A stretch of 33,322 nt of DNA from a virus, in IMG/VR virus record IMGVR_UViG_3300006737_000093, positions 1-33,322 of that record; one strand, written 5' to 3'. A program made the position numbers and the translations under genes. The notes beneath the pieces were generated by a model. It searched no databases, was not told where the DNA came from, and saw nothing but the letters and a program-made list of their open reading frames with translations. Of this stretch, positions 23,006-32,000 are shown piece after piece. The stretch's first letter is position 1; each line of letters starts with the position of its first letter.

Positions 23006-25495
23006 TTAAATATTTTTCTCTTTGTAAAATTCTTTTACAGATTGTTGACTCATTGGATCTCCAATAAAATCTTTTCTTTCTATATCATTTAAATTTTTAT
23101 TTTCAACTAAATAAAATACAATTTCACCTTTTTCATTTTTTGTTGCTACAGTAATCAAGTTAAGATCTCCTTGTTTAAATCCTGAACTAGGTACTTTTAA
23201 TAACATATCTTTACTAGCATTATTTGTAGTTTGTTTTTGTATACTATTTGCAATTATATCAAATCTAGATTCACTATTAAACTGTTTGCTTTGAGCTTCC
23301 CAATCTTCATAATTAATTAAATCAGTTTCTACTTGTGAATTTGAATTTAATGGTCCTAATGTTTGTTCAATTGTTTTATTAATTTTTTTATTATTTTTAT
23401 CTGTAAAACTTATATTATAAATCATTTTATAACCAGAATTTTTTCCACCAAGTGTCTTACCAATTTTAGGAGTTGATATATATAAATCTACAGGCTTACC
23501 ATCTGATACAAATCTTACAACTCTAGTACCATCATTCATTAAAAAAGTACCTTCTTCTGTTTCACTTTCGTTTATTTCTTTTATTGCTTTTTGACCTGTT
23601 TGTATATCATTAATTAATGATCTAAACTCAACAGGTGCATTTTTTGATAATTCATCAGAAAATATATTTTCTGTTGTATTCATTTGACCAGAAGTTCTAC
23701 TAAATATTTTATTAAGATCTAATTTACCATTTGTTGTAAAATAATTATTTACAAATTCTATTGCTTGATTTTGTCCTGCAGAAGTTTTATCTTTTAATAT
23801 TTCTGACATATTATTATTAGTAGATACACTAATTGATTTTACATTATCTTCTTGATTTAAATAATTTACATCTTTTCCAAGTAAATTATTTTCTAAATAA
23901 CTAATTGATTCTTCATAATTATTACCACCTTCTGAAATATTATTAATACTAGTATTAATCTTATTTACAACATTTTCATATGAAAATAATGGAGTAGAAT
24001 TAATATTATTTAAATTTAAATTAAATAATTTAAGCAATTCAGGATTACTTTTTAATTTTTCTCTCATTTTATCTTCATATTGATTTTTTACTTTATTAAA
24101 TGCATTAGCTCCAAGATTTTCTATATCATCAGATCCTGCAATTTTTTTAATTACTTCAATTCTATTTTTATCTAATAAACTATAATTATCTGTAGTTCTT
24201 CTACCTATACTTTTAATTGTTGCTATATTATTTTCTAAAGTAGTTACATAATTACTATTATATTTATTAATAATTTCATTTTCATTATCAGTAATTGGTA
24301 AATTATATTCTTTAGCTAAATCTATATATTCCTTCCAATTACCTGTTGCAAAAGCATTATCTTTTGCTTTTATTAATTCATTTTGTTTATTTATATCTAA
24401 ATTTGATCCTGTAATTTTATTATTAAATGAACTAGAATTATTTTTAATATCTGTTATATAATTATTTGTATTTATTAATAAACCTGAATAAGTACCATTA
24501 GTACTAGGATCATTTGTACTTGAACCAGCTGTATTAGTACTATTAAATTGTCCTCCTATAGAAGCAGATAGTTTATTATCAATTGCTGCTTGTTTTTCTT
24601 TTAAAGTATATTGATCTGCTGATGCAGATATATCTTTAGTTTGTTTTTTATATTGATATTTATTTATAGCATAATCAATATATGATTTTGATTTTTTTTC
24701 AATATCTTCTTCAGTAGCAAAACCAGGTATACTTTCTTTATATCTAGTTCCAAGATAATTTCCTATTTCAGTTTCTCCATCTAAATAACTGCCAATTAAT
24801 TTTCTTATATCATCTTCTGTTATTTCTTCAGTACTACCTTTTCTTTTAATAACATATTTTTCAGTACCATCTGCACCTTTTATTGTATTTACTTCTAAAC
24901 CTGCATTAGCTTTTATATCTGCATTAAAGCCTTCCATTCTTTTATCTATTTTATCAAAAACATCTATTTGATCAGAAATAAGAGTTGAATAACTTCCTGA
25001 ATATGTTCCTGAAAAATCACCTGCTTCACCAAAAGTTCCTTTTTTATTAATAAAATCATTATCATATTTAGCCAATAAAAAACTTTTTTCTGATTGAGGA
25101 ACATTTAATGCTTCTACTTGTGTTTTAAAATTAGCTCTAGCTGTTGCATTAGCTTCTATAGCAGCAATATTACCTCTAGTTTTATCTTTGTAAATTTCAT
25201 TAGAAAGTTTTCTAAGTTCAGAAGGATTATTTAAATATTTTAATGGATCACTTCTAAGATCAACAGCTTTATCTTCTATTTTTTTTTCATAACCTGCTAG
25301 TATTTCATCTCTTTTTTCAGTATCAGGTTTACCAAAAGCATTAGCTTGTAATTTACCATATAAATCACCATAACCCTGCTCTTGTTGAGCAAGGCTTTGG
25401 TCTGCAGCTTGTTGTGCTTTTAATAATAAATTAGTAGGTTGTTTGTATATAAAGTCTAAATAGTTTCCTTTACTACTCTTATAAAATCTTCCCAT
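23006..25495 (-). CDS. Large virion-associated protein upstream of the RNA polymerase, 829 residues
   Basis: By position, between the glycine-motif cargo protein and the polymerase, this corresponds to the gene that precedes the RNA polymerase subunits in crAss-like phages. Residues 20-105 are helical and Gln/Ala/Lys-rich (LLLKAQQAADQSLAQQEQGY and onward). Then comes a Gly/Ser-Tyr stretch (FSGTYSGSYSTL near 160) and a long Asn/Ser-rich helical middle. A more folded beta-rich end carries GTRVVRFVSDGKPVDLYIS near 655. There are no enzyme motifs, signal peptide or membrane helices. I infer a structural or packaged internal protein that is extended and flexible. The start MGRFYKSSKGN lies 44 bases after the upstream stop, and the polymerase ATG follows three bases after its own stop, so both should be made from one message. 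Confidence 0.75.
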   Translation of the reverse strand: MGRFYKSSKGNYLDFIYKQPTNLLLKAQQAADQSLAQQEQGYGDLYGKLQANAFGKPDTEKRDEILAGYEKKIEDKAVDLRSDPLKYLNNPSELRKLSNEIYKDKTRGNIAAIEANATARANFKTQVEALNVPQSEKSFLLAKYDNDFINKKGTFGEAGDFSGTYSGSYSTLISDQIDVFDKIDKRMEGFNADIKANAGLEVNTIKGADGTEKYVIKRKGSTEEITEDDIRKLIGSYLDGETEIGNYLGTRYKESIPGFATEEDIEKKSKSYIDYAINKYQYKKQTKDISASADQYTLKEKQAAIDNKLSASIGGQFNSTNTAGSSTNDPSTNGTYSGLLINTNNYITDIKNNSSSFNNKITGSNLDINKQNELIKAKDNAFATGNWKEYIDLAKEYNLPITDNENEIINKYNSNYVTTLENNIATIKSIGRRTTDNYSLLDKNRIEVIKKIAGSDDIENLGANAFNKVKNQYEDKMREKLKSNPELLKLFNLNLNNINSTPLFSYENVVNKINTSINNISEGGNNYEESISYLENNLLGKDVNYLNQEDNVKSISVSTNNNMSEILKDKTSAGQNQAIEFVNNYFTTNGKLDLNKIFSRTSGQMNTTENIFSDELSKNAPVEFRSLINDIQTGQKAIKEINESETEEGTFLMNDGTRVVRFVSDGKPVDLYISTPKIGKTLGGKNSGYKMIYNISFTDKNNKKINKTIEQTLGPLNSNSQVETDLINYEDWEAQSKQFNSESRFDIIANSIQKQTTNNASKDMLLKVPSSGFKQGDLNLITVATKNEKGEIVFYLVENKNLNDIERKDFIGDPMSQQSVKEFYKEKNI

Positions 25496-25539
25496 TATTA
25501 AGTTTCATTTATTTACCTTGATCAGGTGTTATTACTTTT

Positions 25540-28500
25540 TTATTCTTTTGCTTCAGCCTGTGCTTTTTTTACATCAACTTTAAGCTGTGCATTTCTTTTT
25601 GCTTCTTGTAAATATTCTTGTATTTCGGTTTCAGTTTTTGTTTTTCCAGTAACAGTACTGTAATATTCATAACCACCTTTACCATCTTTTCTAACAGCTA
25701 TTCCATAAGGACTTAACATTGGCATTATAGCATTTATTTGTTTGTCAAGTTCTTTAGCATTTAATGCTTTAGCACCTGCTTGCATAGCTGTACCAAGATT
25801 AACAATATCTTGATTAAGATTGCTAAAGAAGTTATCAACATCTTGTCTATCTGCAAGATCTCTTGCTTGTTCTCCTGCTGATCTAATTTTATCAGCTTGA
25901 AATTCTAGATTTGCAATTTGACTTTCTACACCAAGCATTTGTTGTGCATAATTAGCATATGCACCTTGCAACATTTTTTGTGCTTGCATGTCACTCATTT
26001 GTCCTAGTGATCTTGCTTGATTAATACTTCTAGCAGAACCTTGATATCTTCTAGTAGCATTTCTAGCCATTTCTCCAATCTTAGCTTCTTGTAAATTAAA
26101 CTGTTGACCTAAGAAACCTTTTTGACCTTCCATAATAGATAATGCTCCTTGTCCTACATTTTTCATCATGTTAACATTAGGTCTATCAGTTAGTCTACTA
26201 GCTAGTGTAGTAGCTAATGGTCCCATACCACTAACTCCAACTCCTGCTAATCCTAAGTAATCTCCTAATGTTAAATCATATTCTCCACTTGTAGGATCTG
26301 CAACTAGTTTAGAAGCAACAATAGTTTCTTCATCTGTACTATCTTTTTTTGTAGTATCTATATCATCTTTTTTAGATAATGTAGTAGGTGTACCAGGAAT
26401 CTTGTATTCATCAACTTCTTTTAAACCTTTAAAAAGGTTAGGCATAAGGTTAGTTAATAAAAATCTTTCATTCGTTAAATCATTTGTTCTTTGATTATCT
26501 GGTGCTAATTTTTTTAATAATTGTTCTTGTGTTTTTTCAGATGCTAATTTGCTTCTTACTTTTTTAGTAATAGGATCTACTATAGCATCTACTTTTTGAG
26601 TAGATAATAGATCATTAGATGGAACCATCATGTTAGGATCTAAACCTTGTAAACCTGCTATATTTAAATAAGAATCTAAACCTTGCATTGTTCCTTGTTT
26701 ACCAGTTGGAATTTGAGGATTTAAATTGGGTAAATTTAAAGGTAAATCCATATCTCCTTCTCCTGATTGACTTTCACCAGCAGATTCAAGTAATATTTTA
26801 GGAGTTATTTCATTTGCTCTTTGTGATGCTCCAATATCAGGAATATTACCATAGTCTACTACATCAAATTGTTGTCCTGCAATAGAAGTACCTTTATATG
26901 GGTCATTCATATCAACTACATCAAATCCTTGATTTTCTCTAATTTGTTGTGCAGCAGCTTGTACAAGTAAAGGATTAACAGGAGGATAAATAGTAGTTCC
27001 TGTTTGATACATTGGAATATCATCAAGGTCTATTTTACCACCCATTTCCATTACAAAGTTTCTATAAAAATTAGCTTTCTTTCTAGCTTCAGGAGAATAC
27101 TTATCAGGATTCTTTTTCATGTCCATAGCTAGTTTATCCATAGACATATCATACTTAGTAGCTAATGCTTTAAATGTGCCTTTTTTAGCAGGATCTAATT
27201 TTATAGTTCCACCTTTAGCATACATCTCATCAGTTATCATTCCACCCATTTCCCAAGTAGATCTAGCATATGCTCTAAAGAATGGGTTATTTTTTAAGTT
27301 CTTAGCATGTCTAGCATAAAATGCTTTTTTACCATGTTTAGATTTACCTCTTGTACCCATTCCTGGATAACCAAAGTATTTCTTTTTGCCATCAGATTTT
27401 CTGATAACTACATGAGTTTTACCTTTTCTAGCATTGCTTTTTCTTACTATATATCCTCCTTTTCCAAATTCATCTACAACATCAAATTCTAATTCTTTAA
27501 TCATTCCTCCATCAGGGTACATCATTTTTCTTTTACCATGACTATAAGCTGTATTATCATTCTTCTTCATCATGCCACCATACTTAGCTAAGTATTTTTC
27601 AAGACCTTCTATATTTTCCATTGCTTTAACTTCCTCTTGTATTCTCTCATCTGCACCATCAGCAATAGCCATAGTTTCTTTTGCTCTATTATATGTAGCT
27701 AATAAAAGAGGATCCATTGGATTTTCTTCTAGCTTTTTTTCAAGAGAAGCAATATATTTTTCTCTTTGTAATTTTCTTTTAGCCATATCTTTCCCATCTT
27801 TTTTAATTCTTTTAGAATAAACCATAGTGCCTTCAGGAACAATGTCATTAGTCATTTTACTATTTTCATCACCAACTTCCATTTTAATTCCACCTTCACT
27901 ATGATCAGGACCTACAAATTCTCCTACTTCCCCATTAGGTGTTTCATATGCTTCACCACCTTCTACCTCTACCATACCACCATCTCTAAATAATTTTTTA
28001 GGCTGTTGTTTTCTTTTTTGTAAATCACTTGTATAAGTAATATTTGCAGTAGGATCTTTACTTAAACCTACATTAATACCTAAGTTTTGTCCTGGTTTAA
28101 TTTGAGTATTATAACTTAAATCTGCAGTAGTCATATTAGGATCAGACATAGGTATATTTAAATAAGCACCTAGACCTTTTCTATTAAATCCTGCTGATAA
28201 GTTTTTATTTGCAATATCATAATTAATATTAGCATCTGTACCTTTATCAGAATAACTTGCTCCAACATTTAAATTTGGATTTATAGTAGGATTGGGTTTT
28301 ATAAATTTACCTTCTTCATCATAATAAGAATTAGCTAATAAACCATAATTTAAAAGATCTATATCACCACTTAAATTTAAATCTAAATTTCCAACTTTTG
28401 TAGATACATTTCCACTAGCACCTGTTCCTGTAAAATCAACAGAACCTTTAATAGGTCCTCCATTTTTCTTTTTCATGATTTGTTCAACTACATCTGGTGC

Positions 28501-29010
28501 TTTTTTAGCAAGTGCTGCTAATCCTTTATTAGGATATTCTACTTTACCACCTTTTTTAAATTGCTTTGTAGCACCTGTAAACTGTGGTCTTAATCCTTCA
28601 AAGTTATCTCCACCACCCATAGCTACATCCATAAGGTTTTGTACAGCAGCACTAGATAAACCTATAGTAGCACTTGCTCCAAATTGACCAAGTGCATTTC
28701 CTAAATTAGAACCTTGTAAGTTAGATAAAAAGTTATTGGATTCTTTTTGAATAGTATTACCAATATTTTCAGTACCACCAGTATCAAATCCTTGTAGACC
28801 AAGTGCTAATTGCATTGCTTTAACCTGTTGATTATTTGCATTATTAATAACAGATCCTATGGGATTTATCATTGTACCATTAGCATACTTTTTAATAGAT
28901 TCATTAGCTCTTTTTATAGTTCCTCCATTATCTAAGCTAGTATATTCACTTATATAATTGTCTAAAGGTTTCTTATATTTTTTACCTTTATATTTATTCT
29001 TTTTCTTCAT
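25540..29010 (-). CDS. Internal cargo/ejection protein with repeated GG-x-I motifs and beta-strand-rich insert
   Basis: This 1156-residue protein is first after the muzzle-like gene, the place of the main cargo protein in crAss-like phages. It begins very basic (KKKNKYKGKKYKKP). Eleven short GG motifs (such as NGGTIKR at 29, DGGMVEV at 344 and KGGTIKL at 600) are scattered through residues 28-660. Residues 188-330 are alternating polar/hydrophobic strands separated by turns. A block around 347-400 (VEGGEAYETPNGE, GPDHSEGGI, VPEGTMVYS) recalls modules common in Bacteroidota phage virion proteins. FDVVD occurs three times (509, 696, 715). A basic segment lies near 545-585. The C-terminal 250 residues have a hydrophobic Gly/Ala stretch and a long Gln/Ala/Arg coiled coil ending in KKAQAEAKE, resembling podovirus internal ejection proteins. 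I infer capsid cargo ejected with the DNA. Confidence 0.8.
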   Translation of the reverse strand: MKKKNKYKGKKYKKPLDNYISEYTSLDNGGTIKRANESIKKYANGTMINPIGSVINNANNQQVKAMQLALGLQGFDTGGTENIGNTIQKESNNFLSNLQGSNLGNALGQFGASATIGLSSAAVQNLMDVAMGGGDNFEGLRPQFTGATKQFKKGGKVEYPNKGLAALAKKAPDVVEQIMKKKNGGPIKGSVDFTGTGASGNVSTKVGNLDLNLSGDIDLLNYGLLANSYYDEEGKFIKPNPTINPNLNVGASYSDKGTDANINYDIANKNLSAGFNRKGLGAYLNIPMSDPNMTTADLSYNTQIKPGQNLGINVGLSKDPTANITYTSDLQKRKQQPKKLFRDGGMVEVEGGEAYETPNGEVGEFVGPDHSEGGIKMEVGDENSKMTNDIVPEGTMVYSKRIKKDGKDMAKRKLQREKYIASLEKKLEENPMDPLLLATYNRAKETMAIADGADERIQEEVKAMENIEGLEKYLAKYGGMMKKNDNTAYSHGKRKMMYPDGGMIKELEFDVVDEFGKGGYIVRKSNARKGKTHVVIRKSDGKKKYFGYPGMGTRGKSKHGKKAFYARHAKNLKNNPFFRAYARSTWEMGGMITDEMYAKGGTIKLDPAKKGTFKALATKYDMSMDKLAMDMKKNPDKYSPEARKKANFYRNFVMEMGGKIDLDDIPMYQTGTTIYPPVNPLLVQAAAQQIRENQGFDVVDMNDPYKGTSIAGQQFDVVDYGNIPDIGASQRANEITPKILLESAGESQSGEGDMDLPLNLPNLNPQIPTGKQGTMQGLDSYLNIAGLQGLDPNMMVPSNDLLSTQKVDAIVDPITKKVRSKLASEKTQEQLLKKLAPDNQRTNDLTNERFLLTNLMPNLFKGLKEVDEYKIPGTPTTLSKKDDIDTTKKDSTDEETIVASKLVADPTSGEYDLTLGDYLGLAGVGVSGMGPLATTLASRLTDRPNVNMMKNVGQGALSIMEGQKGFLGQQFNLQEAKIGEMARNATRRYQGSARSINQARSLGQMSDMQAQKMLQGAYANYAQQMLGVESQIANLEFQADKIRSAGEQARDLADRQDVDNFFSNLNQDIVNLGTAMQAGAKALNAKELDKQINAIMPMLSPYGIAVRKDGKGGYEYYSTVTGKTKTETEIQEYLQEAKRNAQLKVDVKKAQAEAKE

Positions 29011-29041
29011 ATTAATCTTAATTTATTAATTTGAAATTTAA

Positions 29042-32000
29042 CTATCTAAAAGACCTATTTTCTTTTTCAAAAGTATAATTAGTTGTAAGACTAATATCAT
29101 CAAAATTATCAAAAATAAACCTTATTATCAAATATTTATCTCTCATTGGTTGTAAATCATACCAATCTTTAGTAAAACTTATTGTAGAACTATTAATTAC
29201 TTTATCAATTGGAAATTGTATCTGCATTTGTGTCCAATTTTTTGTCCAAATAGAATTTAAATAATCTGTTCTATAATCTCTAATTTCATTAATAGTCCAG
29301 TTTCTTTCATTCCTATCTATAGTAATTTGATCACCTGATCCATTATTAATCTGATTAATTAAATAATCTTCTGTATTATAATTCTTAACATTTAATGTTA
29401 GTTCACCAGTTGCTTGTGTAGAGTTATGGAATATTGCTTTATTAAATGTTACAAATCTTTGATCAATAAATTCTTTAGTACCTGTATCATATTTCTTAGC
29501 AATAGTCTGTAATAATACTTCATCAAATATTCTTGTAACTATTGGAGAAGATAATGATATATATTCTAATATATGTTTATATCTAGTACCATAAAAGTTT
29601 TGATAGTTACCTACTATTCCATGTTTCCATATTCTATTATCTATAAATGACACAAAGTTATTATGTCTTGAATACATATATAACGGAATATAAGAATGAA
29701 AACTTATCCATGACTGTGATAAGAATGAATACGATAATGTCCAAGATTTGTTTTCAAAATAAGTAGCATTTGATAAGTCTACATCATCAAATGTACCTAC
29801 ACCAGTACCTATTCCAAACTTATTAGTAGTTGTATTAAAAAATAATTTGCCAGTTTCAATTTCACTTACAGATGATATTTTTTTAAAATCTGCTGTATAT
29901 GCAGGAAGTATCTGATAATCTCTTTTAGTTAATATTATTCTTTTGTGTCTGTAATCATAGACAGAATGAAAACCAATACCATTAGGGTTAGCATGATTGT
30001 CTTTATTTGGGAATTGAGTACTAGTTAAATTATAATATTGCTCTGCTAAAAATAAAACTAAATTTTCTTTAAAGTAGTTTCTTAATCCTGTATTTATAGG
30101 AACAAGACCTTTAGCACCAGTTAAGAATATTTGACCATTAAATTGATCTACAAAGAATATTCCATTTTCTGTTTTTGTAGTTGCCCATTTATCTATAGAA
30201 CCTGCACTACCTAAAGCATCATCTACTATTAATCTAGGAGGAATACTAAAGTAATCTCCTGTACCTATAAATGATATTAAGTCATTAGTAATTCTTTCTT
30301 GTACATTTTGTGGTAATGCAAATAAAGATTCTTTAGTATGTACTAATAGACTATTCTTGTTTCTAATAAGATTAGTAATATCTCCTTTTTCAGCTTCTAT
30401 ATCTCTATAGTTATTAGCTAAAAATACTCTATAGTTATCAGCAGCTTCTTCTTGGAAACTTTGTTGTGAATAACTAATTCTAGTTGGAAATTCTTCTAAA
30501 CAATTAGAACAACAATCATAACTTTCAAATAATGGGAAATAAACATTTAGTTTATTAAATACAGAAAAATCTTTATTATAGTGATATATTTCAGGTAATG
30601 TTATACCTCTATGTAACCATCTTTCTTTTGGTGCTTCTGCATCTTCATTATAAAATACTAACTTATCTCTAAAATGAGTTAGTTCATCTATAGGAGGATC
30701 TTCAACAAAAAGACTTGGTTTTAAATATGTATTACCAGGAGAAAATGTTACTAAATCTTGTCTTAAATTTATATTTATTGTAGATTCTACATATATACCT
30801 GATGCTAATTCACTAGTATATATTAATGCTTGTTTACCAGTATCTGTTTTTCTATCTATATTTGTATCTTCTTTTAAAGCATCTTCCAAACCTGTATCTT
30901 GCATATCTTCTATTATTGTAGAAATAGTTTGTGATGTTACTCCAACAGCTCCTGCAATAATTACTCCAATAGCAATAGGAGATGCTGCACCTAATGTTAC
31001 AGCAGTTAATGCTGCTGCAGCTATAATTCCTACTATTAAAAATATATCTCCCCAAATTGCGTTATTAGTTCTATAAAATATAGTATTTGGAATATCAAAT
31101 CTATTAATAAAAGTATCTCCACCAAATATATTTATAGGTACAGAATTATTATATAAACAATTATGTGTTCTATAATATTTTATAGAAAATAAATCAGGAT
31201 GTATGTTTCTATCTGCTTTTACAGATACATAACAAAGATTATTTACATTATTTTCTGGTTGTATAGTAGTTCCTGTATCTACAAGATCTAATATTTGTAC
31301 ACTATTAGTTTGAGATATATTATATGTTGTTCTACCATTTATAAAATTTTCATCCTTAGATAAAGGACTCATATATAATGATTTATTAATTGGTCTTATT
31401 CTTATAGGTAAATTTGATTCTAAACCTTCATAATTTAAAATTCTAACAGCTTGTAAAACAGCAGTACCTGTTCCAAGTACAGCACTTGTACCTGCAGGCG
31501 CACCAAATTGTGTAAAATTATCAAACTCTATATCTTGACCTACAATATTACTTTTATTTCCAAAAGTTCTAGTATTTATAGATCTAAATTCATTTATTCT
31601 TTTTATATGAGTACCATTAATATTTGTTTTATTAAATAATAAATCAGGAGTTAATAAATAGTTATCTGAAGCTGATCTTTTATTAGTAAGAATACCTGAA
31701 TCATCAGGACCACCTCTAAGAAATGAAAATAAAGAAAATGCTGTAGTTTGTTGATTAGTTGCATGTAATGGATTACTAATACCTTTATCAATTACAGTTC
31801 TATTAAATATATCTCTATCACCTCTAACTATGTAATGACCTACAATATCAGAATGTGGATATGTAATATTATCAAATTTAATTCCTAATACATTTATTTC
31901 TTTATCTGATATTGGAGATGATTCTGAAATATCTGCAGATGGTGAAACTGGATTACCATCTATATCAACAGTAATAATTTGTGCAGAACCACTAGTAGTT

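Noticed and set aside
30852-31055. Minus-strand 67-residue frame rich in Cys, Tyr and Ser within the muzzle-like gene
   Set aside because: It lies fully inside the larger gene in another frame, and its composition is what the alternate frame of an Ile/Ala-rich segment gives.
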